Notes: a model not told the origin generated them from the sequence alone. Shown: positions 1 to 9,430, counted from the first letter of the stretch. The stretch: 24,371 nt of DNA from CAVVEQ01 sp963806635 (GCA_963806635.1 CAWDZA010000011.1:1-24371), one strand, 5' to 3'. Made by a program: numbers and translations.

Positions 1-2
1 GT

Positions 3-161
3 AGGATATCCATGAGGGAAGCTGCTCGTTTACAATCTTTTCCAGACAGTTTTATTTTTCAATCCAAACTTCGTGAAACAGAGAGACAAATTGGGAATGC
101 AGTTCCACCTGTTCTCGCATGGCATTTAGCGAATGCTATTCAATTGGCTTTGGATGCCTAA
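3..161 (+). CDS. C-terminal end of a DNA (cytosine-5-)-methyltransferase (partial, 5' end outside window)
   Basis: Only the last 52 codons are inside the window, read in frame from base 3 to the TAA at 159-161. The translated tail has the closing motifs of C5 DNA methyltransferases: SMREAARLQSFPDSF (motif IX-X region) and RQIGNAVPPVLA (motif X), which help form the AdoMet-binding core. The enzyme methylates cytosine in a specific site to protect the host from the endonuclease encoded next. The stop codon overlaps the endonuclease start (TAATG), so the two are translationally coupled. The target site cannot be deduced because the recognition domain lies upstream of the window. The family call is firm; the specificity is unknown. 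Confidence 0.93.
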   Translation, partial: RISMREAARLQSFPDSFIFQSKLRETERQIGNAVPPVLAWHLANAIQLALDA

Positions 162-1147
162 TGAAAATCGAGGAATTTGAATTCACTTTATCAAATATCA
201 CCGATCAGTTAAATAAGAAAATAAATAAATCAGGGATATTTAAAGATTCAAAACAATTCGAGAATGAAGTAAGAAATGGTTTCCAATCTGTTGGGTTAAA
301 TGTAAATTTCCAGCCGCATCCCCAAGTATTCCCTGATATTTCCCTGGGAGAATATGGTGTGGAGGTAAAATTTACGACAAATGATACATGGAGATCGATT
401 GCAAATAGCGTTTTTGAAGGTATGCGTGATTCATCAGTTAAATACATTTATTTAATTTTTGGAAAGATGGGAGGAGTACCAGAAGTTAGATGGGGGAAAT
501 ATGATGATTGCGTTATTCATGTTAGAACTTCGCATGTTCCCCGCTTTGAAGTTGAAATGACAACTAAAGAAAGCCTATTTAAACAAATGGGTACCACTTA
601 CGATTTTTTCAGTAAGTGTTCAATCGAACAGAAAATGGATTTTATTAGGGTTTATTCAAGGAAACGATTAAAGCCAGGAGAAAGACTTTGGTGGTTAGAT
701 GTAAAGGAGGAACAAGAGCATTCGTTACCACTTGAGGTTAGAATCTATATGAACTTATATCAAAAAGAAAAACGAATGCTTAGAGCCGAGGCTGCCCTCC
801 TATGTCCCCAAATTGTAAAACCATCCCGAACAAGAGATAAGTATTCTGATGCAGTAAGTTATCTTCTAACATATCGAGGTGTACTTTGTCCTCAAGCTCG
901 AGATTTATTTACTGCAGGGAGCGTAGCTCTAAGAGCAAATGATGAAAGAGGAGGTAATTATATGCTCAGAGCTCTAATGGATATTCAAACTGAAATGAGA
1001 AACGCTGCGGAATATTTAGAAGGTTCGTTATTCAAGGAATATTGGGGAATAGATATACCAATTCCTGATCGAATCCCAAAATGGCTTTCATTTGCAGATA
1101 ATTATGCGGTTGGGTGGGTGCCATCAAGAGAATTGTTTCGTGAATAA
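161..1147 (+). CDS. Type II restriction endonuclease, PD-(D/E)XK fold
   Basis: This encodes 328 residues starting at the ATG at 161, which shares its A with the methyltransferase stop (TAATG). An earlier in-frame ATG at 119 lies inside the methyltransferase and has no reason to be used. Residues about 63-79 read FPDISLGEYGVEVKF, a textbook PD-x(n)-E-x-K nuclease core (the catalytic Asp is in PDI, the Glu and Lys in EVK). The position directly between a C5 methyltransferase and a vsr gene makes it the cognate restriction enzyme. The rest of the protein contains a conserved-looking block (about residues 108-136, PEVRWGKYDDCVIHVRTSHV) that I cannot assign to a named subfamily. Base composition is AT-rich like its neighbours. 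Recognition sequence unknown. Confidence 0.85.
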   Translation: MKIEEFEFTLSNITDQLNKKINKSGIFKDSKQFENEVRNGFQSVGLNVNFQPHPQVFPDISLGEYGVEVKFTTNDTWRSIANSVFEGMRDSSVKYIYLIFGKMGGVPEVRWGKYDDCVIHVRTSHVPRFEVEMTTKESLFKQMGTTYDFFSKCSIEQKMDFIRVYSRKRLKPGERLWWLDVKEEQEHSLPLEVRIYMNLYQKEKRMLRAEAALLCPQIVKPSRTRDKYSDAVSYLLTYRGVLCPQARDLFTAGSVALRANDERGGNYMLRALMDIQTEMRNAAEYLEGSLFKEYWGIDIPIPDRIPKWLSFADNYAVGWVPSRELFRE

Positions 1148-1188
1148 TCGAACGATTTATTTCAAATTTCGTTCTCAAATAATAAGTC

Positions 1189-1623
1189 ATGCAATTGACA
1201 TTTGATCCGCTTACTAGGGAGGAACGTAGTGAAAGGATGTCAAAAATTCGAAATATTAATACAAAAGGGGAAATTTTTGTCCGTAGATTAATCTTCGGGA
1301 TGGGTTATCGATATAGATTACATTCAAAATCGTTACCCGGGCATCCTGATATAGTGTTTATTTCTAAGAAAAAAGTAATTTTTATAAATGGTTGTTTTTG
1401 GCATCAACATAATTGTGGGCATTATCGTATGCCTAAGACGAATCAGGATTATTGGTTTCCAAAATTAAAAAAGAATGTTAATAGAGATATTCAAAATATT
1501 TCTTCGCTAGAAAAAATGGGTTGGCAAATATTAATAATTTGGGAATGTGAGATAAAAAAAGTTGACATAATTTCACAAAAAATCCAAGAGTTTTTAGAGA
1601 TTAGCGATCATAATTCTAAATAA
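1189..1623 (+). CDS. vsr: Very short patch repair (Vsr) DNA mismatch endonuclease
   Basis: This 144-residue protein matches Vsr over its full length. Vsr nicks DNA 5' of the T in T:G mismatches that arise when 5-methylcytosine deaminates, and so repairs damage caused by the neighbouring methyltransferase. Diagnostic segments are the N-terminal RSERMSKIRNINT block, LPGHPDIVF with the metal-binding Asp, INGCFWHQHNCGHY with the catalytic His and the Cys/His zinc ligands, and the closing WQILIIWECEIKK. The ATG at 1189 gives the usual Vsr N-terminus; no good ribosome binding site is visible 41 bases after the endonuclease stop, so translation may depend on read-through of the same mRNA. It forms a methyltransferase-endonuclease-vsr operon. 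Confidence 0.96.
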   Translation: MQLTFDPLTREERSERMSKIRNINTKGEIFVRRLIFGMGYRYRLHSKSLPGHPDIVFISKKKVIFINGCFWHQHNCGHYRMPKTNQDYWFPKLKKNVNRDIQNISSLEKMGWQILIIWECEIKKVDIISQKIQEFLEISDHNSK

Positions 1624-1662
1624 GTTATTTTCGGAAATAACCAACGAAAAGGAAAAATACAA

Positions 1663-2382
1663 ATGAAGGAAATAGTAAATTACGCCATCGTTTGGCAAGA
1701 ATGCGGTAACAACAGTAGTATTGCCAAAAGATTTTATGTTCCTGGTTTTATTGGTTATTTACCGTTTTTTATTTGGGGCGAGGATATATCTAGAATGGAA
1801 AATAAACAGGACATCCAACTCCGTGAAGAACATCTTCTCAAAGGAATTCTTTATGGTCTTTATGATTCTGAAAATGAAACATTTCCATTTCCTCCAGAAA
1901 AAGATAGGAAAACTTTATTAGGCCTTTTGGAAAAATTACAAGACGGGTTCGATTTTGAAAACAAAGAAGAAATGATCTTGAATACAGCAGGTAATATTCG
2001 AGAAATTAATGGGCATGAACCAAGTCGAATTGTCTTAGAAGTCGGAAATGAGTTAGTTCCTAGTTCCTCGGAGATAAAAAGCGATCTAATTTGTGATTTG
2101 TGGCATGTTATTTCTTCTCAAGGGAGGAGTAGTCATCTGTTCGGTGAAATCCTTGAATTGCTATATCAAATCAATCTATCCCAGATTTATCCGAGTGCCA
2201 AAGAATTTATATGCTACTATGGTCTTTGTGCACTGGTGTTCTTAAATGACGAGGAAGGTATCGGAAAATTTCTTTCGGAATATATTTATCCAAATGTTGA
2301 AATGAGATTCCTCAAAGAAAAGATTAAATCATTGTTGGAGAACCCAAACAAATATGACCCTATAGATTTATTAATTAAATGA
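1663..2382 (+). CDS. Hypothetical protein of the restriction-modification island
   Basis: This encodes 239 residues that I do not recognise. It begins at an ATG 39 bases after vsr, with a weak purine-rich ribosome site (AAAAGGA). No signal peptide, transmembrane stretch or catalytic motif stands out. The N-terminal 40 residues are aromatic-rich (FYVPGFIGYLPFFIWGED); the middle is acidic; the C-terminal 100 residues look helical. It shares the AT-rich composition and strand of the restriction-modification genes and is probably on the same transcript, so it may be an accessory or defence-related protein, but that is only a context argument. It is the last gene before the GC-rich chromosome begins. 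Confidence 0.7.
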   Translation: MKEIVNYAIVWQECGNNSSIAKRFYVPGFIGYLPFFIWGEDISRMENKQDIQLREEHLLKGILYGLYDSENETFPFPPEKDRKTLLGLLEKLQDGFDFENKEEMILNTAGNIREINGHEPSRIVLEVGNELVPSSSEIKSDLICDLWHVISSQGRSSHLFGEILELLYQINLSQIYPSAKEFICYYGLCALVFLNDEEGIGKFLSEYIYPNVEMRFLKEKIKSLLENPNKYDPIDLLIK

Positions 2383-2461
2383 AATTAAACCAAAGTTATT
2401 AATGGGAATGAGTGTAAGATATTTAAAACGGGAAAAATCTTAACAATTAAACATTGAATTC
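2383..2461. other. Composition boundary between AT-rich island and GC-rich chromosome
   Basis: This is a noncoding 79-base gap between the plus-strand island and the convergent minus-strand lipoprotein gene. Everything to the left is AT-rich in all codon positions; genes to the right use GC-rich third positions. I see no integrase, tRNA gene, direct repeat or good terminator hairpin here, so the mechanism of insertion is not visible from this side. Confidence 0.5.
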
Positions 2462-3232
2462 TTAGAATAAAAACTTAAAGCTCTCCAAAAACCGGTTATA
2501 CAACTCCCAGTCCTCTTTGTCATCCTGGTGACCGATGATGATCATGTAAAGCTGCCCGTTGTGGGCGAAGAAATAGCGGTCGTCAGCGAAGGCTTGAGGG
2601 CTGCGCTCAAAACGGGTGTGGATGGCCGGTCTCCCCGGCGATCTGCACATCCGCCGCGCGGGGGTCAGCAAATAGGTTGTGATCCATCAGCCACTGCGCC
2701 AGGTCGGTGCCCGCTACCGGGCGGAAATCCTCGCGGTCCGGTAGGGGAAGTTGATATAGAAGGTCGGCCAGCCATCAGGCCCGATGATCGAAAGCGACTG
2801 CGGATTGCCGTTCACAGATCGCTCCAGGGTGGCATCCGGCGGGTATTCGAAATACAACCCGGTAGTGGTATCCCGGTAGATCTTCCAGCCATCGGCAGAA
2901 AGTTCAGGGGTTGATGTTTCCGAGGAAGGCGGTGCCGGGGTGGGGGTATCCTGCAGGGCGGAAGCGGGAGCGCACTCGCCGCGGAAATAAGCCCACTCTT
3001 CGCACTCGGAGCCATCCGCGAAGATGCAAATGCCGGTTTGCGCGCCGGTTCCATCCGTGCGGATCTCCAGCGTGCCGCCGTACTGCTCGCAGTAGACCGA
3101 AGCCGGATTGGCTATCTCCGCATCCTTGTCCACCAGCGGAATGATCGTAGGCGTTGGAGTTTTACGGGCGCAAGCCGCCATGGTGAGGGCGAGACCAATC
3201 CCGATCAATATTATCCAATTCTTTCCAGACAT
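2462..3232 (-). pseudogene. DUF333-containing lipoprotein, reading frame broken by two indels
   Basis: The protein starts at an ATG with a good site (AAGGAG, spacing 6) and has a lipoprotein signal: a hydrophobic stretch ending in LTMAACARK, with Cys21 as the lipidation residue. Residues about 40-90 form a DUF333 domain (NPASVYCEQYGGTLEIR ... ECEEWAYFRGEC), a short secreted domain of unknown function. A PTP-rich linker and a second, unassigned domain (WKIYRDTTTGLYFEYPPD) follow. The frame ends early at about 2714. Restoring one missing base near 2729 gives EDFRPVAGTDLAQWL, and removing one extra base near 2644 gives AIHTRFERSPQAFADDRYF through to the TAA at 2462. The corrected length is 256 residues. 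The two changes are more likely sequencing errors than true decay because the downstream frame is still well conserved in character. Confidence 0.75.
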
Positions 3233-3302
3233 GACGTGCTCCTTCGAACCGGTTTAGGTTTTCATATCAAGGACGGATTAATCGGTTTAAAAGTTCCTGG
3301 AA

Positions 3303-5190
3303 TTACCCCTCCTGCATGCTCTCCCACTCCTGCAGCTTGGTTTCCATCTCAGCTTCGATACGGACGTAATCCTGCCCCATTTTTTGCACTTCACCCGGAT
3401 CCACCCCAGGGGTTTCCAATTGGCGGGAAATGACTGCCAAGTTGCGCTTCCAGGGCTGCGATCTCATTTTCCAGCGATTTGAGTTGTTTCTCCCGCCGCG
3501 CCTGCTCGTTTTTGCTCCGTCCGCCAGTCTCTTTTTCCGGTTTGGATGTTTTCTGCGCGGATCTCTCCTCGATCTTCTGCGCTTTTTCCGCATCCCGGGA
3601 AGCCTTGTATTCGGAATAGGTACCGGAGAAGACTCTGAGAACTTTATCAGAAGGCTGCACCTCCCAGACCTGGCTGGCAAGGCCGTCGATCAAGTAGCGA
3701 TCGTGCGAGACGAGCAGGATGGTGCCGGCGTAATCCGAAAGCAGCCCCTGCAGCACCTCCTGGGCGGGCAGATCGAGGTGATTGGTCGGCTCATCCAGCA
3801 GCAGCAGGTTGGCGCCTTCCAACGCCAGCAGGGCCAGCGCCAGGCGCGAGCGCTCGCCACCGGAAAGCATCCCCACCGGTTTGAAGACGTCCTCCCCGGT
3901 GAAAAGGAACTTGGCCAGGTAGTCGCGGATCTCGCCGGGCAGCCACTTGGGCGCCATGGCCTGGATCTCATCCATCAGCGACCAGCCCGGGTGCAGCCGC
4001 TCGTGGGTCTGGGCAAAGTAACCCACCTTGAGGCTGGAGCCTAGCATGGCTTCCCCAGCCAGCGGCGGGAGCTGCCCCAGGAGCGTCTTCAGGAAGGTGG
4101 TCTTGCCGGCGCCATTGGGACCGATGACCGCGGCGCACTCTGTGCGCCTCAGCACCAGATCCGGGACGGTGAAAAGCGGCTTGCCCTCGTCCTGGTAGCC
4201 CACGCTCAAGCTTTTCGTGCGGATCACCAGTTCGCCAGAGCGCTCCACTGCCTGCAGGTTCATTCGCATCTGCTTCTGGCGGGATACGGATTCGACCAGC
4301 TCCTCCTCCTTCAACCGTTCGAGGCGTTTCAGGCGACCCTTCGCCTGGCGGGTGTTCTGCCCGGCGATGTTGCGGCGGATGTAATCTTCCTCCTTGCGGA
4401 TAAACTCCTGCTGGGTGTCGTATTCCTCCGCCTGGCGCTCCTGGTTCATGGATCGCTGAAGGAGGTAGGCGGAATAATTGCCGTGATAAAGGTGAAAGCG
4501 GGGGGTCATCTCCCAGATGGTATCGGCCATCTGGTCGAGGAAGTAGCGGTCGTGCGAGATGGCAACAACAGCGCCCTTCCAGTTCTTCAGGTAATCCTCC
4601 AGCCACTCGATCGCGCCGATATCCAGGTGGTTGGTGGGCTCATCCAGCAGGAGCAGATCGGGTTCGGAAAGGAGCAGCTTTGCCAATAGGGCGCGGGTGC
4701 GCTGCCCGCCGGAAAGCTGCTGCCAGGGGCGATGCTCGTCGTGGCGGGTGAAGCCAAGCCCCACCAAAGTCTGGCGGATGCGTAATTCAAGGGTGTAACC
4801 GCCGCGGATATCATACTCGTGCTGCAGCCGGCCGTACTCAGCCAAAACCTCCGGATCGCCGCCACCCAACTGCGCCTCCAGCCGGGCAAGCTCTTGCGCC
4901 CGGGTGGTGAGATCGGCGAAGGGCAGCAGGCATTCCTCCCAGAGGGTGTGGTTGCTTTCAAAGATGGCTTCCTGCGCCAGGTAGCCGATGCGCAAGGAGC
5001 GGGCGCTCTCCACCCTGCCGCGGGAGGGTTCTTCCTCGCCCAGGATCAGGCGGAAGAGGGTGGTTTTACCCACCCCGTTGGGTCCCACCAACCCGATGCG
5101 GGCACGGTGCGGTACGCTGAACGAAACGTGCTCGAACAGATCGCGCGCGCCAAAAGATTTCCCCAGGTCATTAGCATTCAAAAGAGGCAT
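3303..5190 (-). CDS. ABC-F family ATPase (translation/ribosome-associated), frameshifted near its C-terminus
   Basis: This is a duplicated ABC protein without membrane segments. The first ATPase domain has Walker A GPNGVGKTT (about residue 36), signature LSGGQRTR and Walker B LLLLDEPTNHLD. A charged linker of about 80 residues (the P-site tRNA interaction motif region of ABC-F proteins) follows, then a second domain with GPNGAGKTT, LSGGERSR and LLLLDEPTNHLD. ABC-F proteins act on the ribosome, in translation rescue or antibiotic protection. The C-terminal tail is a basic coiled coil. The open frame ends at 3391, but one extra G near 3440 (CTTGGCAGT) diverts it; removing it continues as AVISRQLETPGVDPGEVQ to the TAA at 3303, giving 628 residues. 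It resembles the Uup/YdiF/YfmR-like group; the exact subfamily is not decided. Confidence 0.9.
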
Positions 5191-5218
5191 GGAAACGCTT
5201 CAAATCCCTCGTGGGCAA

Positions 5219-5246
5219 AGTATATCATCCAAAATTTGGAGCGGAA
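5219..5246 (-). promoter_or_regulatory. Possible promoter of the ABC-F gene
   Basis: On the minus strand a TATACT hexamer (5219-5224) sits 29 bases before the ABC-F ATG and 16 bases after TTCCGC (5241-5246), a weak -35. It lies in the 61-base gap after the permease stop codon. The -10 match is good, the -35 match poor. Confidence 0.35.
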
Positions 5247-5251
5247 GTAGA

Positions 5252-7006
5252 TCAGGCTTCGTTCAGGCGGTCCACCCGGCTGCGGACCATCAGGAGGGGG
5301 ACGATGGCGCAGGCCAGGCAGACAGCCCCGCCGAGGAAAAGTCCGCCAATTTGACCGGCGACGCGCGGAACCCCAAGCGCGGGCAGCAGCAGGGCAGGAC
5401 CTACCAGGAACAGGATGCTGAACCCCATGTAGGCGAAGCAGGCCAGGGAGCTGAAGCAGCCGGTGATACCACCCTGCATCTTGCGCGGGTCCACCCAGTC
5501 GAAACGCGCGCCAACCACCCCGAACGCTTCCGAGATCGAGGTCGCACCCGCAAAGCACAGACCCACCGCAAGCATGGAGAAAGGCAGGTTTGGCAGCTTG
5601 GCTGGCTGCAGGATGGCGAACGCGATCAGAAAGATCCAGCCGATGAAAACGGGAGGAACCCAGGCAACGATGAACTTTGAAATCAGCATCTGACCGGCGT
5701 TCAGGGGCGAGGATTTCAACATCCAGAAGCTCTTCCCTTCCTGCGAAAAACCCCTGCCCGCCAGCGCCATCACCAGGATCCAGCCAACAAAGATGGCGAT
5801 GCCAATATCCGCGTAACCGAAACCGGTGGAGATGAGGTTATTAACCCATTGCGGAGCGTTTCCCTGCCCGAGCGGTGCACGGGTACCCTGGCGCAGGATG
5901 GCCAGCCCGTACATCACCCCCAGGATCAGGGGGGTCATGAGCTGTGAGAGATTGCGCAGGTCGCGGCGCAGGACGAGGAAATCTTTGAGGACCATGGCGC
6001 GGATGGGCGCCGGCAGGATGCGAGCCGCACGGGCAGGTTGGGCAGCTGCGGCTGCCCTGGCAGGGCGGGGAGCTTTCTTTTTACCGACATTTGCCTGCAC
6101 CCTGGCCCAGCCGCTGTAATACAGTTTTTCAGCGGTGACGAGCGCGATGGCAAAGATGCCCACGCTTAAGGCTATCGTAACGAGCAGAAAACCGGCGGCA
6201 GGCAGCCAGTTGCCCTGGCCCAGATTTACCAATCCCTGCCCCGCCCAGGCAAGTGGAGACCAGGGTGTGTTGAAGCGGGTGAAACCCTGCAGCGCACTGG
6301 TAACCTGTGAATCGGACACATTCACGTTCAAAGCCCGGAAGAAATTTCCCGATTGCCCCAGCGTGAAGGAAATGATACCCACGAAAAACGCCAGCACCTC
6401 CGCCAGGCGGCGGGGGGAAACGAACCTGGCGAGTACCATCACCAGCAAGCTGGCAAAACTGGCAACTGCCAGGGCAAGCGCAGCGATCACAATGAGCATT
6501 ACCGGGTAATAGAGGAAGTTGAACCCGAGCGCTGCCCCAAGACCGAAAAGCACCGGCAGGATGAGCAGGCATAGCAACCCGAAGTTGGGCAGGATGGCTT
6601 GCAGCATCTTGGATACGAACACGGACCGGATGGGAATGGGCGCCGATAATAAAAAGTCCATATCCCCGGAAAGATACAGCGCCGAGAGCAGCACCCCGAA
6701 GCTGGTCAGGAAGATTATAAACATCCCTGCCGTGATCAGCATGGTGGGCAGGCTGAGCAGGAAGGGCAGCGGGTTGCCGATGAAACTGGCGAAATCCTTG
6801 GAAGTGAGGAATCCCAGCAGGTAGTAGGAACCGACGAAAACGCCGACCACCAGGGAGGCGATGAAAACGTAGAGGAAAATGAGGCCGATCTTCTTGCGGG
6901 TCTTCGCGCGAAGGAAGCCGCGGATGGAGATCATCAACCGGATGCGCAGCAGCTTCCAGACCGCCGGGAAAATGCGATCATCCACGTGCGCCAGAGGCAG
7001 CGTCAT
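5252..7006 (-). CDS. ABC-2-type exporter permease
   Basis: This encodes 584 residues with about twelve hydrophobic segments in two halves separated by a basic, Ala-rich cytoplasmic loop (about residues 300-325, KKKAPRPARAAAAAQPARAA). The first six segments fall within residues 40-290 and the rest within 355-575. The ATG overlaps the stop of the upstream ATPase gene (ATGA), so the pair is translationally coupled and forms one exporter in the cytoplasmic membrane. The substrate cannot be read from sequence. The large two-half permease resembles putative ABC exporters with a single long membrane subunit. The frame is intact, unlike several neighbouring genes. Confidence 0.88.
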   Translation of the reverse strand: MTLPLAHVDDRIFPAVWKLLRIRLMISIRGFLRAKTRKKIGLIFLYVFIASLVVGVFVGSYYLLGFLTSKDFASFIGNPLPFLLSLPTMLITAGMFIIFLTSFGVLLSALYLSGDMDFLLSAPIPIRSVFVSKMLQAILPNFGLLCLLILPVLFGLGAALGFNFLYYPVMLIVIAALALAVASFASLLVMVLARFVSPRRLAEVLAFFVGIISFTLGQSGNFFRALNVNVSDSQVTSALQGFTRFNTPWSPLAWAGQGLVNLGQGNWLPAAGFLLVTIALSVGIFAIALVTAEKLYYSGWARVQANVGKKKAPRPARAAAAAQPARAARILPAPIRAMVLKDFLVLRRDLRNLSQLMTPLILGVMYGLAILRQGTRAPLGQGNAPQWVNNLISTGFGYADIGIAIFVGWILVMALAGRGFSQEGKSFWMLKSSPLNAGQMLISKFIVAWVPPVFIGWIFLIAFAILQPAKLPNLPFSMLAVGLCFAGATSISEAFGVVGARFDWVDPRKMQGGITGCFSSLACFAYMGFSILFLVGPALLLPALGVPRVAGQIGGLFLGGAVCLACAIVPLLMVRSRVDRLNEA

Positions 7007-7773
7007 TTAAGTACCTCGGCGATCTCGGAGTACTCCGCCCCCCCGGTGAGGCTGAGGAAGATATCCTCCAGACTTTCGCGCCCGTCTCCGCCCTTGCGCA
7101 GCTCATCCATGGTACCGTGCGCAACCAACTTGCCGCCGCTGATGATCCCGATCCGGTCGCACATGTGTTCGGCGATCTCGAGGATGTGGGTGGAAAGCAT
7201 CACCGCAGCGCCGCGCTCCGCCATCTGACGCAGGATATCCTTGATCAGCCGGGCGGATTTGGGGTCGAGTCCGACGGTGGGTTCATCCAGAATGAAAACT
7301 TTCGGGTCATGCACCAAAGCTGCGGCAATGGAGGCTTTCTGCTTCATGCCGTGGCTGTAGGAGTCGGTGGTATCGTCCGCGGCAGCTGTCAGGTCGAACA
7401 TACGCAGCAATTCTTCGGCTCGCCGGCTGATCTGGGCAGGCTCGATGTTATAGAGGTCACCCACGAACTGCAGCAGCTCGCGCCCGGTAAGCTTGGCGTA
7501 CAGGTTGGGCTCATCGGGAACGAATCCGCTGGCTGCTTTTGCCTGCAGCGGCTGGGTCTGGATATCATATCCCGCCACCCGAACCGTTCCCGAGGTGGGC
7601 TGCAGCAGACCGACAATGATCTTGAGGGTGGTGGTCTTACCGGCACCGTTGGGTCCCAGAAAGCCGAAGATCTCCCCGCCCTTCACGGAAAAATGAACGT
7701 CATCCACGGCGGTCTTCGTGCCGTAATGCTTGGTTAGATGCTCTATTTCGATTAGATTCATTCCGTTTTCCAT
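7003..7773 (-). CDS. ABC transporter ATP-binding protein of an exporter
   Basis: This 256-residue ATPase has Walker A GPNGAGKTT (about residue 40), the Q-loop region, signature YSHGMKQK, Walker B VFILDEPTVGLDP and the switch His in LSTHILEIAEH, matching the CcmA/YhaQ-type ABC-2 exporter ATPases. It energises the permease encoded immediately downstream with a 4-base overlap. I chose the ATG at 7773 rather than the in-frame TTG one codon earlier because GGGAGG lies five to six bases upstream of the ATG. A TATAAT at 7798-7803 on the minus strand may be the -10 of its promoter. The C-terminal 30 residues (ELRKGGDGRESLEDIFLSL) are typical of this class. Confidence 0.93.
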   Translation of the reverse strand: MENGMNLIEIEHLTKHYGTKTAVDDVHFSVKGGEIFGFLGPNGAGKTTTLKIIVGLLQPTSGTVRVAGYDIQTQPLQAKAASGFVPDEPNLYAKLTGRELLQFVGDLYNIEPAQISRRAEELLRMFDLTAAADDTTDSYSHGMKQKASIAAALVHDPKVFILDEPTVGLDPKSARLIKDILRQMAERGAAVMLSTHILEIAEHMCDRIGIISGGKLVAHGTMDELRKGGDGRESLEDIFLSLTGGAEYSEIAEVLK

Positions 7774-7934
7774 CAATCCCTCCCGAAGTATCCTCAGATT
7801 ATAACGAGGAATTCAAGTAAAAAGTTGCAAACCAACGAGTGGCGTGTTGGAAAGTGAGGAATCCCTTTACCGGACTGTCCATAGGCCGGCAAAACTCTAC
7901 CACTGGCTGGATGACACACTTGGTGAATAATCTC

Positions 7935-8977
7935 CTATCTCGCTGGCCAGAAGGCAGGGAAGAACAACCGGATCAGGGTATCCAGAAATATCGCCAGCAC
8001 GAAGAGATTTTCGAACAGGCGGTTGTGATAAAAGGCAAAACCGGAAAACCAGGTGGGCCAGCCGGGCCATTCCTTGGGCGGTTCAGTCGGACGCGGTTTG
8101 GTCAATACACCCACGGCATACATCAACCGTTTCCCGGCAAAGAAGACCAAAAGTAACACCGGCGTAAAATACCGCAATCCAAACACCATGTAGAGGATCA
8201 CCACATATACCAGGACCAGGATGGTAATGTTCAAATAGCGGGCAGCCTTCTCACCGATGCGGACAGGCAAAGTGCCGACCCCTTTTCTTTTATCCTCATC
8301 GAGTTTGTCGATATGCTTGCCGATGTTGATGCTGACCACACTCAACCCGAAGGGAACACCTGCAAGGGCAACGAGCGGCGCGGCAGAAACCCAGCCTTTG
8401 GCAAGCACGGTGTACACCGCGACCACCAGGATGGGTCCCCAGATCAGGAAGATGGAAAGCTCACCCAGCCCCAGGTATTTGAGCGGCCAGGTATAAATGA
8501 GCAGCACCACAGGCACCCAGGGCGAATAATGCCAGCACCGCCGGGGAAAACCCCGAATAGACCAGGGCGAAGATACCGGTAAGAAAAGCCAGGGTTCCGC
8601 TTATGATAAAACCACTTGAGCTGCTGCTTTTTGGTCCAAAATCCCTGAACCAGAGGGTGCACTCCGTACTGCGTGCGGAAGTAATCATCCTGATCCACCC
8701 CGCGGGAAAAATCGGTATAGTCGTTGAGCAGGTTGTTCGTGCCGTGGGCGATGAATAGCCCCAGGGTGATCACCAGCCAGGGGAGGAAGGAAAAGACCCC
8801 GTCGCGGATGGCCAGCAAACCGCCGATGACGCAGGCATAAATTGTGACCGTTGTGACCGCCGAACGGGTGGCGATCAGCCACTTGGAAATGACATCCAGT
8901 GCATCCCATTCCGCTTTACCGTCCATTTTCACCAGGACTGAAAGCGATTTTTTCCACATTCCAAAATTGATCTTCAT
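7935..8977 (-). CDS. UbiA-family prenyltransferase, broken by two single-base insertions
   Basis: Three overlapping minus-strand frames together encode one polytopic UbiA protein of 346 residues. The first Asp-rich motif, NNLLNDYTDFSRGVDQDD (about residues 86-103), binds prenyl diphosphate through Mg2+. The second, NIGKHIDKLDEDKRKG, is followed by VGTLPVRIG as in MenA-like enzymes. These enzymes attach a prenyl chain to an aromatic ring in quinone or lipid synthesis. An extra T near 8606 (TGGTTTTATC) and an extra G near 8517 (CTGGGTG) break the frame; removing both restores WFIISGTLAFL and LVPVVLLIYTWPL. The start at 8977 is set by GGAGG six bases upstream. The exact substrate is uncertain; MenA-like activity is an inference from the second motif. 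Confidence 0.85.
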
Positions 8978-8978
8978 T

Positions 8979-9080
8979 TCAACCCTCCCGCGAATCGTTT
9001 TGATCACGCGAAGACGAGAAAATCACTCCAACAATAATGATGATACCCAATAGCAGGCGAAAATTCCAGTTATAAAACAT
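8979..9080 (-). CDS. Possible 33-residue single-pass membrane peptide upstream of the UbiA gene
   Basis: An ATG at 9080 opens a 33-codon frame with a short polar start, one hydrophobic helix (LLLGIIIIVGVIF) and a charged tail (SSSRDQNDSREG). Its TGA is one base before the UbiA start (TGAAATG), and the UbiA ribosome site lies inside its last codons, a layout that suggests translational coupling. Against it: no clear ribosome binding site precedes the ATG and the peptide is too short to recognise. It could equally be a chance frame. Confidence 0.35.
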   Translation of the reverse strand: MFYNWNFRLLLGIIIIVGVIFSSSRDQNDSREG

Positions 9081-9430
9081 ATTGAAATTTCATCTGGCTG
9101 GTTAAAATTCTTTTATTACACTGGGAACTTAATGGTGATTTTGGCTGGACGAACGGGGAGAGGGTATCCGATTGGAAGGGAAAAGGCTGAAAATTTCCGA
9201 TGTCGAACCTGCATGAAACCCTACCGCTGGATGAAGATCATCCCTGAGGCGGCGAAGGAGAACAGGGTTTTGAAGTATTTCCCGGGAAAACGAGATGGAT
9301 AAATAAACATGGCGCTGATTGACTTTCGACCGGAACGGATTTACAGTGGAAGGGTTCCACAACAAGGGTAAGGTTTGCAGGAAGCCTTAAATCTGCTTTT
9401 ACCCAGAATCAATTTTCAACGGAGGAAAGA
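9081..9430. other. 350-base intergenic region with no supported gene
   Basis: Between the divergent UbiA and CopD-like genes I see no convincing coding frame. A 78-codon minus-strand frame (9129-9365) and a 56-codon plus-strand frame from about 9131 both lack domain character. The stretch must carry promoters for both flanking genes, but no strong -35/-10 pair stands out. Confidence 0.45.

Noticed and set aside
2383..2461. Attachment site or tRNA-gene fragment at the island edge
   Set aside because: No tRNA-like sequence, direct repeat or integrase is visible.
9129..9365. 78-codon minus-strand frame in the intergenic region
   Set aside because: No ribosome site, no domain character and a residue composition like a random frame; the plus-strand alternative of 56 codons is no better.
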